64,000 nt of DNA. It comes from Prevotella bivia DSM 20514. Lineage in GTDB: Bacteria; Bacteroidota; Bacteroidia; Bacteroidales; Bacteroidaceae. Shown in pieces: positions 16,200 through 24,467 of this stretch. The DNA lies in the NCBI RefSeq assembly GCF_000262545.1, contig NZ_JH660660.1, positions 1,644,482 to 1,708,481 of the forward strand, given 5' to 3'. A program made the position numbers and the translations under genes. The first letter of the stretch is position 1. Each line of letters begins with the position of its first letter. Below the pieces are notes generated by a model. It did no database searches. It worked only from the letters and a program-made list of their open reading frames with translations, and was not told where the DNA came from.

Positions 16200-18548
16200 T
16201 TATAGGGTATTCAAACGATTTCGCTCAGAATTCCGGGTTCCTTTTCCTGTATACTTCTTTGCATTATGAAAGTTGTATATAAACGAAATGTAGATGAATC
16301 GACTATCATTATTGGCATTCTTTTTGTAATTTACTGTATTGAATGCCATCTCCCATTTGTCTTTGTTAGTGTTAAAAATATTTTCCGCTCCTATTTTTAA
16401 AACCATTGTCTTATCAAAAAAATATTTTTGTATATATGCATCTACAAACATTCCACTGTATTCGCAGGAAATCCCAGAATTGTATGAAGTCCAATATTTG
16501 GCTTGGGTTACAAAAGAAATTGTGTGTGGAAACCTGATAATATTATACAAGCTTACATAGAGGTAAGGTCTATTATAGGACTTGACAGCATTCCCATTAT
16601 TTAATTTGAAAAATTGTTTTTCAAATCCAACCTCTATCTCAGGATTCCATATTTTAAAGAACGTTGGATCCCAAACCGATGCGATACTGAACTTTTTAAA
16701 GCCATCCATATTTGTAAAACGAGAAAAGGTGATGGCTTTATCCTCAAATTGATCTATTGTAAACAATATTTTGTCATGATATAATTTATAGGACGCTATG
16801 AGATTCAAGTCTAAATATGATACTGTATAACTGATATCATCAATATACGTGTTCTGCAACAAAGGATTTCCTGCCTCATAAGAATATGGTGAGTTGTACT
16901 GAACGTCACTTCTTAGCTGGTAATAGGATGGTCTGTTTACAACCCTCCTGTAACTTAAAGCCATATTCATCTTCTCATTAAAGAAAGAGTGTGAAATGAT
17001 AAATGTGGGGGAAAAATTGCTATATGTTTTGCTCTGATCGGCTTTTTTTACACTGTTAATGTAATAAAGCTGGTTGACAAATTCATATCTCAATCCCATC
17101 TCTATATCAAAATCATATGCATTACACTTATAATTAAGGAAAAGTGAAAATAGATCTTGTTTATTTATTGTATATGTTTCTGGAAGGTCGTTTTTCAAAT
17201 CCCTATCATCGTTATTGTAATATGAATTGTTTCGCGTTTTTGCATAGTCAGCTCCAAACAAGACAGAGGAATTGCCAATTACTCTTGACAACTCTAATCT
17301 TAAGGCGCTTAATCGATAGTCGTTCTTGCTATTACTGTTTACGATATTATGTATGCTATTTACATGCTCGGTATTATCGTAAGAGGCTAATGTCTTTGTT
17401 TGCCCATACATGTAGTCTGCATTAAAGTCAACGCTCCACTTGGAAATTTTTCCCTTATAGAACATATTCATATTCCCACCATTACCATTCGGGGTGTAAT
17501 GTGATATTTGACTGTATTCTGCATCTTTTTTCGAGCCTATATAAGCTGTTGTTTCTCCAAATATATTGTAGTATCCATCGGCTAGAAAGGAATGATTGTA
17601 TCTGATGCCAAATAAATGTTTATCTGAAGCCTTGTATTCTGCTGCTATACCAAGATTGTGAGTCCTCCTGCTTAAGTTTAATTTGTTATTTGAATATATC
17701 AGATTATGAGACAATCCGTTTATTTCCACATCTGTCTGTTGATTTTGTTTCATTCTTAAATCCTGCATTGAATAGTCTGTAAAAAAAGAAAATCCATTTT
17801 TTGTATACGAAAGATTGGTCAAAAACATTTCACTCCAATCTTCTCCTCTTTGGACTTTCGTGTTGATTAACCCAGAAAAGCCTTCATCTGGAGTAGTTGT
17901 AGTTATTTTTATCACAGCACCTACCGAAGCTGAATATTGCACGCCAGGCGTGGTTATAATATCTATTTTTTTTATCTTTTTTGAAGAGAGTTTAAGCAAA
18001 TCCTCATTGCTGTGAAGTTCCTTGTTGTCAATGTATATTAGTGCTTCTCCTTTCCCGAATATGTTGACAATATCATTTTTAATATTTATTAGTGGTAATT
18101 GTTTTAAAACATCCATTGCGTTTCCTGCATCTTTTAAAATGCTTTTTTGTATATTGGTAGTAAATGTACCTCCTTTCATTGTAAACGGAGACCTCCTTCC
18201 TGCCACGACTACTTTTTGCAACGCTTTAACAGAAGGATTCAGTGATATCACACCGATATCTTCTTTATCCACTGGCTGCCTGAGACTTTCGTAACCAAGA
18301 TAAGAAACTGTCAGATTCTTTCCTATTGGTTGAACATGACTGTCTACAATAAGATAGAATCTTCCTAAACTATCCGTGATAGTTCCTTGTAATATTTTAC
18401 CATCCCTGTCAGAAAGGGTAACATTTGCAAATTCTAATGGAGTTTGTGTGTCTGAAGAAACTACAGTCCCCTTCATGCAGAATGTTTGAGAAAAGACAAC
18501 TATACTAAAATGAAAAAATATGAGAGAGAAAAAGAAACGTGCATTCAT
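16200..18548 (-). CDS. Outer-membrane beta-barrel receptor-like protein
   Basis: The 782-residue protein has a signal peptide, a carboxypeptidase-regulatory-like domain (GTVVSSDTQTPLEFANVTL, about residues 28-105), a plug-like domain (KDAGNAMDVLKQLPLINIKN, IDIITTPG) and a long barrel of the 'outer membrane protein beta-barrel' type. It is much shorter than a SusC, and no susD is nearby. Sitting between the maturase and the exporter, it probably carries the peptide across the outer membrane or helps display, recapture or immunity; the direction of transport is unknown. The gene is conspicuously AT-rich compared with the exporter gene, pointing to a different origin or older residence in a low-GC host. 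Confidence 0.8.
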   Translation of the reverse strand: MNARFFFSLIFFHFSIVVFSQTFCMKGTVVSSDTQTPLEFANVTLSDRDGKILQGTITDSLGRFYLIVDSHVQPIGKNLTVSYLGYESLRQPVDKEDIGVISLNPSVKALQKVVVAGRRSPFTMKGGTFTTNIQKSILKDAGNAMDVLKQLPLINIKNDIVNIFGKGEALIYIDNKELHSNEDLLKLSSKKIKKIDIITTPGVQYSASVGAVIKITTTTPDEGFSGLINTKVQRGEDWSEMFLTNLSYTKNGFSFFTDYSMQDLRMKQNQQTDVEINGLSHNLIYSNNKLNLSRRTHNLGIAAEYKASDKHLFGIRYNHSFLADGYYNIFGETTAYIGSKKDAEYSQISHYTPNGNGGNMNMFYKGKISKWSVDFNADYMYGQTKTLASYDNTEHVNSIHNIVNSNSKNDYRLSALRLELSRVIGNSSVLFGADYAKTRNNSYYNNDDRDLKNDLPETYTINKQDLFSLFLNYKCNAYDFDIEMGLRYEFVNQLYYINSVKKADQSKTYSNFSPTFIISHSFFNEKMNMALSYRRVVNRPSYYQLRSDVQYNSPYSYEAGNPLLQNTYIDDISYTVSYLDLNLIASYKLYHDKILFTIDQFEDKAITFSRFTNMDGFKKFSIASVWDPTFFKIWNPEIEVGFEKQFFKLNNGNAVKSYNRPYLYVSLYNIIRFPHTISFVTQAKYWTSYNSGISCEYSGMFVDAYIQKYFFDKTMVLKIGAENIFNTNKDKWEMAFNTVNYKKNANNDSRFIYISFIYNFHNAKKYTGKGTRNSERNRLNTL

Positions 18549-18555
18549 ACTTTCT

Positions 18556-19908
18556 TTATGACTTTTTATTCAGAGCTATGCTTTTATTATAATAGAGTTT
18601 TAAGAATTTATCTATTCCGCCTTCCTTGTAAATACTACAGAAATTATATAAGCCTCCATGAAATTTGTTTCTTACACGTTGCCATGCACACCCTCCACTA
18701 CATATCGGTAAGAAAAAACATTTCTTACAATCGTCATCAGAGATCCATGGCCCTTCTACCATATATTGATTGTAGAGATCCGGTCGTATTAACTTTTCGC
18801 TGGCAATATTACCAACAATCATTTCTTCATTCCCCATATCATTCCAACATTTATAAAGCTCTCCCAATGGACCGACAACATAAGCAGTTGAGCAAGTTGC
18901 CACACATCCACGCTTTTGGCAAAGATGGGGGTAATAGTCAATATTAATACTTCCTTCGTTTTCTAATTTTTCATAAAAAGCAATAGCATCTTTTTGCTCC
19001 ATTGAATCACAGACTAAATGTGTTTGATTCTCATCATGAATTCTAATAAAGCCTGGATACACCGATATTTTATTAGGAAATCTCTCTTGCAATTCTTTAC
19101 AAAGAATTGAATACCCGTCTTGATTGTCTTTACCAATATTGACCCTTATTACTACATGAGTATCAGGAAGTCCTTGAATAATAGAAGAGATATTACTAAT
19201 TATCCTATTATATGTACCTTTTCCATTAGCGAGTTTTCTTAATTTGTTATGTTCTTCCTCTGGGCCGTCAATAGTAATTTGAATTCTATTAAGGGGATGA
19301 CACTTAAAGAACTCTATAACTTTATCATTAAAGTTGTATCCATTAGTTACAATATCCTGAGAAATTAATTTTGTGCGGCAATCAGAATCTATTCTTTCTA
19401 CTATTTTTTTTATCGTTTCAAATGCAACTAAAGGTTCTCCTCCATACCAAGTTATTCCTACTGTTTTTACCTGCTCATGCCCATTAATAAACTTAATCAA
19501 GCTGTCTATAGTACTGTCTGACATAGTATTATTTGGTTTGGATTTTTCATAGCAATATGGACATACAAAATTACATGATGATGTTGGTGCTAAAGATAAC
19601 GACATATGAGAAGAAGCATAATTACTTATATAAGTGTCTATCTCACATTGTCTTACAAATGCGTCATCTGCCGTAGGAGCTACTATTATTTTTGCCTCCT
19701 TAAGAAACTCAAAAGTATTCTTAGAAAACAAAGATTTATTTATGTTCCCGTTCTTTCTTGCGAGATTTATCTTTTGAAAAACATCTTCGCTAACATTTAT
19801 AAAACAGTTTGTTATGGAACTATAAATAAGAAACTCGTCTGTATTATTCCTTTTCGTTGTAAACAAAGAGGTATATCTTGAAATAGTATAATCACCCATA
19901 ACCTTCAT
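18556..19908 (-). CDS. Radical SAM/SPASM peptide maturase
   Basis: The 450-residue protein has the radical SAM motif C112-NFV-C116-PY-C119, the second-motif block TWYGGEPL and a C-terminal SPASM region with the expected cysteine series (GCVATCSTAY, YKCWND, CKKCFFLPICSGGC, NFCSIY) for extra 4Fe-4S clusters. Residues 1-95 form the N-terminal region that in this family often recognises the peptide leader. Enzymes of this type install carbon-carbon, carbon-sulfur or epimerised links in ribosomal peptides. The GG-leader precursor is encoded 47 nt upstream, so it is the likely substrate. The exact chemistry cannot be read from the sequence. Confidence 0.9.
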   Translation of the reverse strand: MKVMGDYTISRYTSLFTTKRNNTDEFLIYSSITNCFINVSEDVFQKINLARKNGNINKSLFSKNTFEFLKEAKIIVAPTADDAFVRQCEIDTYISNYASSHMSLSLAPTSSCNFVCPYCYEKSKPNNTMSDSTIDSLIKFINGHEQVKTVGITWYGGEPLVAFETIKKIVERIDSDCRTKLISQDIVTNGYNFNDKVIEFFKCHPLNRIQITIDGPEEEHNKLRKLANGKGTYNRIISNISSIIQGLPDTHVVIRVNIGKDNQDGYSILCKELQERFPNKISVYPGFIRIHDENQTHLVCDSMEQKDAIAFYEKLENEGSINIDYYPHLCQKRGCVATCSTAYVVGPLGELYKCWNDMGNEEMIVGNIASEKLIRPDLYNQYMVEGPWISDDDCKKCFFLPICSGGCAWQRVRNKFHGGLYNFCSIYKEGGIDKFLKLYYNKSIALNKKS

Positions 19909-19918
19909 TCTTTAAGAA

Positions 19919-19946
19919 TCCATCAGTTCATTAACGAACTGATGGA
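19919..19946 (-). terminator. Hairpin between precursor and maturase genes
   Basis: A perfect 11-bp stem (TCCATCAGTTC and its complement) with a 6-nt loop lies in the 47-nt gap after the precursor stop codon. No T-run follows it, so it is more likely a 3' stabiliser or weak attenuator than a full terminator. Either role would give more precursor message than enzyme message. Confidence 0.6.
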
Positions 19947-19955
19947 CAAATTCAT

Positions 19956-20153
19956 TTAAAGCACTGAGAGTGCCTGAGCACTAGGATTCCCCTTGGTGGA
20001 TATATTCCCTCCTTTGTTGTTGCAAGAGAATTGAATATCACAACATTTCTCTTCGGGAGGATCAAAAATTCCGCCTTTAACATGACTCAAGGTATTACTG
20101 TTTACCTTCTCAATTCCATGAACCACCTCTAATTCAAGTTTTTTCTTTTCCAT
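19956..20153 (-). CDS. RiPP precursor peptide with double-glycine leader
   Basis: The 65-residue peptide has a charged leader (residues 1-28) ending in LSHVKGG and a 37-residue core with three cysteines (C37, C38, C44) and a flexible Gly/Ser/Asn-rich tail. It fits the Bacteroidales GG-type natural-product precursors that occur with radical SAM/SPASM enzymes and C39 exporters. Cleavage after G28 would release the core. A consensus promoter lies 47 bp upstream and the gene is first in the operon. The mature structure and activity are unknown. A low resemblance to class II bacteriocin leaders is due only to the shared GG site. Confidence 0.85.
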   Translation of the reverse strand: MEKKKLELEVVHGIEKVNSNTLSHVKGGIFDPPEEKCCDIQFSCNNKGGNISTKGNPSAQALSVL

Positions 20154-20199
20154 AATTTTAAAAATAGATGGTTTGACATTAAATTAAAATGTCTCATTT

Positions 20200-20231
20200 C
20201 AAAGATATGTTTTTTATACGAAACGAACAAA
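20200..20231 (-). promoter_or_regulatory. Promoter of RiPP operon
   Basis: On the minus strand TTTG (20231-20228) is separated by exactly 20 bp from TATCTTTG (20207-20200), a perfect match to the Bacteroidetes -33/-7 consensus. The precursor start codon lies 47 bp downstream. Confidence 0.8.
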
Positions 20232-20446
20232 TATTTTGTCTAAAAAAGTGTAAAATACGGTAGTTCTGTCGTTTTTTCACAAGAAATGCATACCTTTGCA
20301 ACAGCTATTTAAGTGTTCTTTGAGACATTGCAGAATAAAGAAAGGGTAAGAAACTCGCTCGTTTCCAACTCGTAACCCTTTTATCCTTTACACTTTCTTA
20401 TCTTACTGATTATCTGCTATATACGAATTTACTGAATCTTTTGCGG
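20232..20446. other. Right end of the foreign insert
   Basis: No gene is seen. TACCTTTG at 20291-20298 on the plus strand resembles a -7 box facing the truncated susC, but no -33 partner is evident. A stem with AAAGGGT / ACCCTTT arms around GAAAC-TCGCTC-GTTTC follows near 20340-20380. The junction with copy B is at 20446/20447, just after TTTTGCGG. Confidence 0.4.
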
Positions 20447-21798
20447 GCATTGCTGGCACATAGTATGCGCACAGGGTTGATAGCATCACCATGGATGTCG
20501 GTGTAACCGTTACCAGGCTCTGAAACGCCGCCATAGGTTCCGTCTGGATTGTAAACACTGGCACTCGAAGGCATGTGTAATGCGTTCATAATGACACCAC
20601 CTTCTGGATTTGCAGTATTGGCTCCGCGCATTTGCGAGTTGCGCCAAGTGAAATCCTCAGTAATGGTTATCCATTTGTTAATGTCGAACTGACCGTTATA
20701 ATGTATGGTGTGTCTCTTGTTAAATGTGCCAATCAATACACCGTCATCGCCGTCATAGGCATAACTCAACCGGCTTCTTGCCGAGGAGGTACCTGTGTTG
20801 ATAACCACGTTGTGTCTTTGGTAGAAAGCATTTCTAAATACTTCGTCCATCCAGTCTGTACGATTGGTGGCGATATATGGATTCACTTTTGTATCCCAGC
20901 CAATAGGAGTATCCAGTCCTGCTGCCTTATACGAGATATTAGCCAGCTTGATTTGCTCTTCTGCAGTGAGTGCTTTGGGCAGGTTGGTAGCTTGTCTGAA
21001 ACCATATAAACCGTCATAGCTCAAGCTCACTTTTCCTTCTTTGGCTTTCTTAGTTGTTACCAACACACAGCCTCCAGCTCCCGATTGTGCACCATAAATG
21101 GCTGCCGATGCAGCATCTTTCAGTACGACAATTGATTCTATATCATTCATAGAAGGAATAGGAGCGCCAGGGATGCCATCTACAACCCACAGTACATTGT
21201 CGCCATTCATGGAGCCTTGTCCGCGAATGACAATGTTTGGTGCAGAAGTAGGGTCACCTCCATTGGCTGTAATAGTAACACCTGCCAACTGACCTTGCAG
21301 CATACCCTCCGTAGAGCTGACTGGACGAACGGATAGTTTATCCGCATTATTAATCACACCTACAGAGGCAGAAAGGTCTTGTTTGCGTTGACCAGCACCA
21401 TAGCCTAATACAACCACCTCATCAAGGGAAGCACGATCCTCTGCCAAAACAACATTTAAGTTATTGCTAACTACTGTTATTTTTTTAGTAACATACCCAA
21501 TAGATGAGATTTGCAGCTCAGCATTTTTTGCAACGCTGAGTGTAAATTTACCATTTACGTCTGTGACAGTACCGTTGCTACTACCTACAATTTTAATGGT
21601 AGCACCAACAACTGGTTCTCCATTAGTATCGGTTACGGTACCTGTAATGTTGTCAGCTTTCTGCTGACTCATTTCTACCTTGTTTGCATTTGCATTATAT
21701 GCAGATGCCATTGTAGGCAAACACAGTGTCAAGGCTGTTAAAGCGGTGACTTTGAACAGCTTGTTTTTGTTGCCTACTGAAAAAATAAACTTCTTCAT
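20410..21798 (-). pseudogene. Truncated SusC-type receptor (copy B)
   Basis: This is the N-terminal part of the receptor at 7438-10623: signal peptide, regulatory-like domain, plug and the first barrel strands, about 450 residues. It diverges at 20447 into about 12 unrelated residues and a stop at 20410. Without most of the barrel it cannot form a channel. It keeps the start codon and the upstream TATCTTTG box, so it may be expressed and might be a burden or decoy. One Asn-to-Ser difference separates it from the intact copy. Confidence 0.93.
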
Positions 21799-22518
21799 GC
21801 AGTTGAAATTAATAGTGATATTATAATTAATTTAGATTTCTCTTTTTGCTATGCAAAGATAATTAGCGTAGCTTAAATTTTTAGCATAAGTGGGTAAAAA
21901 TATATATGGTTCTTGTTTTTTTCATAGTATTGTAATCTATTCGTAATAAATGAGTTGCTTGTATTTACCCGTTGGCGGAATTAAGCCAGTGCATACTTGA
22001 CTCTTCCAATGGGTCTATTATTAATGTGATTTAAATATTGCATTGCGGTAAAGGCACTGATTTTACCGATAATTCTTGTAAACAATCCTACTGTTTCCTT
22101 TGCATAGTTGCGGCAAATCATAAATTGGTCGCACATCTGCGAGAAGTCTGTTTCAATCCTTTTTCTCGCCTTCGCAAAAGGGATAAAAGTAGGTTTCCAA
22201 TTCTTTTGATTGTGCCGATAAGGAACTTCCAATCTGATATTTGCGGTTTCAAATAAGTCCAGTTGCGCCGTTGCACTGATGTAGCCTCTATCTCCAAAAA
22301 TGCAACAGTCATGATATTCATATTTTACGTCTTGTAAATAACGAATATCGTGGACATTAGCCTTTGTTAGGTCAAAAGAATGTATCACGCCACTTAATCC
22401 ACAGACAGCGTGCAACTTATAACCATAGTAGTATGCGCCTTGCGATGCACAGTAACCATATGTAGGGGCTGTTCTGTATTCATCTTTGCCCATCTTACAA
22501 CGCTTGGAGCGGGATAGT
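20447..22518. repeat. Direct repeat, copy B (2,072 bp)
   Basis: This is the counterpart of 9272-11343. Copy B is continuous on its right with the complete IS982 element and the resident flank, and on its left with foreign DNA. Recombination between A and B would release a circle of 11,175 bp and restore one intact susC next to one intact IS. Confidence 0.95.
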
Positions 22519-22880
22519 CTGCACACCTCGATTGGCTTGGAGTCAATACAGAAGTAGTCCTCTGTACCATCTATTTCCAGTGCCATACGTTTTCTTATGG
22601 TATCACACAGATTGCTGGTTAGTTTCCTACGGTCATTGTATTGGCGGCGTGAGATAAGGTTCGGCATTTCCTTTCCATACTCTTTCAACTTAGCAAACAA
22701 CAGGCATTCGCTATCAATGCCCATTGCCTCGCTTACTATGGAAAGCGATACTATTTCAAGGTCGCTAAATCTCGGAACGACGCCTGGGCATGGAATATTA
22801 CCTTGCTCATTTACTAAATCTTTTGAGAATAGCTTGCATATATCAAGGATTTTTACGAAATTTGTATATAAGTTGTGCAT
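21981..22880 (-). CDS. IS982-family transposase
   Basis: Although the frame opens at 22991, the ATG at 22880 gives the usual IS982 N-terminus (MHNLYTNFVKILDICK) and 299 residues. The DDE triad is visible in FCIDSKPIEVC, IFGDRGYIS and RKRIETDF. The protein catalyses cut-and-paste movement of its element, and with both terminal repeats present it may be active. A 5'-truncated copy of the same gene lies at 10806-11343, and the two agree residue for residue over the shared part. Confidence 0.93.
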   Translation of the reverse strand: MHNLYTNFVKILDICKLFSKDLVNEQGNIPCPGVVPRFSDLEIVSLSIVSEAMGIDSECLLFAKLKEYGKEMPNLISRRQYNDRRKLTSNLCDTIRKRMALEIDGTEDYFCIDSKPIEVCRLSRSKRCKMGKDEYRTAPTYGYCASQGAYYYGYKLHAVCGLSGVIHSFDLTKANVHDIRYLQDVKYEYHDCCIFGDRGYISATAQLDLFETANIRLEVPYRHNQKNWKPTFIPFAKARKRIETDFSQMCDQFMICRNYAKETVGLFTRIIGKISAFTAMQYLNHINNRPIGRVKYALA

Positions 22881-23107
22881 ACTGATTTTATAACTTAATG
22901 TATTGAGCAATACTAAGTTACAAATAAATTCTTGTATGTACAACTTTTCTTTCTTTTCCAAAGTGCGATTTCTCGCCACGAGCATATACAAATTTCGTTG
23001 TCACTCATTGGATAAGATATAGCTGCACTCGACAAATTGAAAGTAAACTTTCTTTGTTCTCGCTTGCAATATCTTTTGTATGCTTCGTCTGGCTTAACGA
23101 AATCGTT

Positions 23108-23185
23108 GGATTTCATCCTTCCTTTTCTCGCCATGGCATAACTCGAGCAAGCTCGGTTCTGCTCATTTGGCTTAACGAAAACGTT
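23108..23185 (-). repeat. 78-bp dispersed repeat, copy inside the IS
   Basis: This copy, in inverse orientation relative to the tandem pair at 24468-24623, contains the core CTCGAGCAAGCTCGG and the end GGCTTAACGAAAACGTT. A partial unit (GGCTTAACGAAATCGTT) precedes it. It differs by a few bases from the other copies. Confidence 0.85.
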
Positions 23186-23224
23186 CATATAAATTTATCT
23201 ATTATTTTAATTCCGCCAACGGGT

Positions 23225-23810
23225 TATTCCTTATGAAGTTGCTCCCCAGCAGAGCTTCACTACGCTTCAAACTGCAAACCAAAGGTACAATATGTAAGTT
23301 GCTTCAACGAAGAAACATCGGAAAAATCATCCTGCAATTTGAGCTATAGGATACATACTTCTCAAAATCATCCTGCAAAATGAGCTATACGCCAAATTTT
23401 CTTCGTAGCATCAATAACAAACAGATAGGAGGGGGCTATCGGGGAAAAAGCTCTGCCATACCCGCACACAAGTATTTGCCGCCTACTTTTTTGGAGGGTG
23501 AAATGGCTATAACAAACTAGCTAATTATGATTTGTTAAGCTTTCGCAATTGTTAAAACGAACAAATATTGCACGCTTTTTTATGGGTGTTTTTTGCATTG
23601 CCTATAAAAAATCGTTTTTTCTAAATATTTTTATTTGTTTATAATTCGTTGTGTAGCAAATAGTTGCGTGTATAGCGTTGGCGATGAAATAAAAAATATA
23701 TTTCCGAATACTTGCAATCGCTTTTTCGATATGTTATCTTTGCAATGTGATCAGAAACAATATGATTACCACAATAAAAAAGATACTATTTTATAAAACA
23801 AGAACAGCGT
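23225..23810. other. Intergenic region right of the IS
   Basis: No gene is seen. A phrase similar to AAAATCATCCTGCAA(A/T)(A/T)TGAGCTATA occurs twice (near 23321 and 23367), suggesting a small tandem duplication. The last 250 bp are very AT-rich and lead into a consensus promoter. Confidence 0.45.
23712..23742 (+). promoter_or_regulatory. Promoter of M15 peptidase gene
   Basis: TTG (23712-23714) and TATCTTTG (23735-23742) are 20 bp apart, matching the Bacteroidetes consensus. The start codon lies 68 bp downstream. Confidence 0.7.
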
Positions 23811-24266
23811 ATGAATACACCTGAACAATTATCAGAACACTTCTCTTTAAGCGAGATGTTGCAATCGGGCGTTGCGGTGAGATTTGGAATAGACAACTTA
23901 CCCGAAGATGTGGCTAGCGCAAATATCAGTGCAAGCGATGTAAAGAAAAATTTACGTTTTCTCTGTCGCACTGTATTAGAACCCTTGCGGCAGCGAGTGG
24001 GCAGGGTGCTTATAACGAGTGGTTATCGCACCGAAGCGCTCAATAAGCTTGTGAAGGGCGTGGCAAACTCGCAGCACCTCTTTGGTGAGGCTGCCGATAT
24101 TTATGTGTCGGATGCTCACCAGTGTCAGAAGTATGCTAAGATTATAACGGAGCTAACCGATTTTGATCAGCTTATTTTAGAACCCATTCACTCGAAGGAG
24201 AAACACTGGCTGCATGTGAGCATTTCACGACGGCATAAGAACCGCCACCAGATAATAGGGTTGTGA
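23811..24266 (+). CDS. M15-type peptidase (D-Ala-D-Ala carboxypeptidase-like)
   Basis: The 151-residue protein has the peptidase M15A layout: SGYRTEALNKLV, then SQHLFGEAADIY (metal-binding His and Asp) and a C-terminal HWLHVSI (His ligand). M15 enzymes are zinc peptidases that cut cell-wall peptides. No signal peptide is visible, and the domain is related to phage endolysins, so a role in lysis or as a mobile cassette enzyme is possible. In Bacteroidales this gene often neighbours HU-like and smalltalk genes, as it does here. Confidence 0.85.
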   Translation: MNTPEQLSEHFSLSEMLQSGVAVRFGIDNLPEDVASANISASDVKKNLRFLCRTVLEPLRQRVGRVLITSGYRTEALNKLVKGVANSQHLFGEAADIYVSDAHQCQKYAKIITELTDFDQLILEPIHSKEKHWLHVSISRRHKNRHQIIGL

Positions 24267-24339
24267 GTAATAATATAAATATATAAAAACGTAAATATAA
24301 AAACACATTATTATTTATATTCAACAATAAAAAGCACTT

Positions 24340-24411
24340 ATGACGGTATTTGTGAGATTGTACAATTGGTTTTTATGGCTGCGGCGAGCTGTGAGGTATG
24401 CTTATATCTAG
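24340..24411 (+). CDS. Possible 23-residue peptide
   Basis: An ATG-to-TAG frame encodes a short basic, aromatic peptide (MTVFVRLYNWFLWLRRAVRY plus three residues) between the M15 and HU-like genes. It could be a small membrane-active peptide of the cassette. There is no clear ribosome-binding site, and length alone cannot exclude chance. Confidence 0.2.
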   Translation: MTVFVRLYNWFLWLRRAVRYAYI

Positions 24412-24467
24412 CATAGGCAGCGGATCGACAAAACTATGAAAAACACACAAAGATTTATTTTTTTACC

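Larger units (their letters stand above)
11344..20446. mobile_element. 9.1-kb foreign insert carrying a RiPP operon
   Basis: This segment lies between the two direct repeats and has no counterpart elsewhere in the window. Its left part (to 13500) carries a pair of HTH proteins, inverted repeats and mobA of the kind found on Bacteroides mobilisable and conjugative elements. Its right part (13501-20446) is a peptide biosynthesis and export operon that becomes markedly AT-rich beyond 16200. No integrase, relaxase or replication gene is visible. Its placement between copies A and B fits insertion of a circle of 11,175 bp through the shared 2,072 bp. Confidence 0.8.
21967..23224 (-). mobile_element. 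Complete IS982-family insertion sequence (1,258 bp)
   Basis: Perfect 18-bp terminal inverted repeats (ACCCGTTGGCGGAATTAA at 21967-21984 and its complement at 23207-23224) bound the transposase gene. The element is somewhat longer than the roughly 1 kb usual for the family, because about 330 bp of non-coding DNA, including a copy of the 78-bp dispersed repeat, lies between the transposase start and the outer end. The flanks (TTGTATTT and TATTCCTT) do not form a clear target duplication. Confidence 0.88.

Noticed and set aside
19956..20153. Precursor as a class II (bacteroidetocin-like) unmodified bacteriocin
   Set aside because: The GG leader fits both, but a SPASM maturase is encoded directly downstream in the same transcript, favouring a modified peptide.
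11344..20446. Insert as a prophage or integrase-driven conjugative transposon
   Set aside because: No integrase, structural or transfer genes are visible, and the long homologous repeats at both ends explain integration without one. A TTTTGC next to the right junction resembles a recombinase core but has no counterpart on the left.
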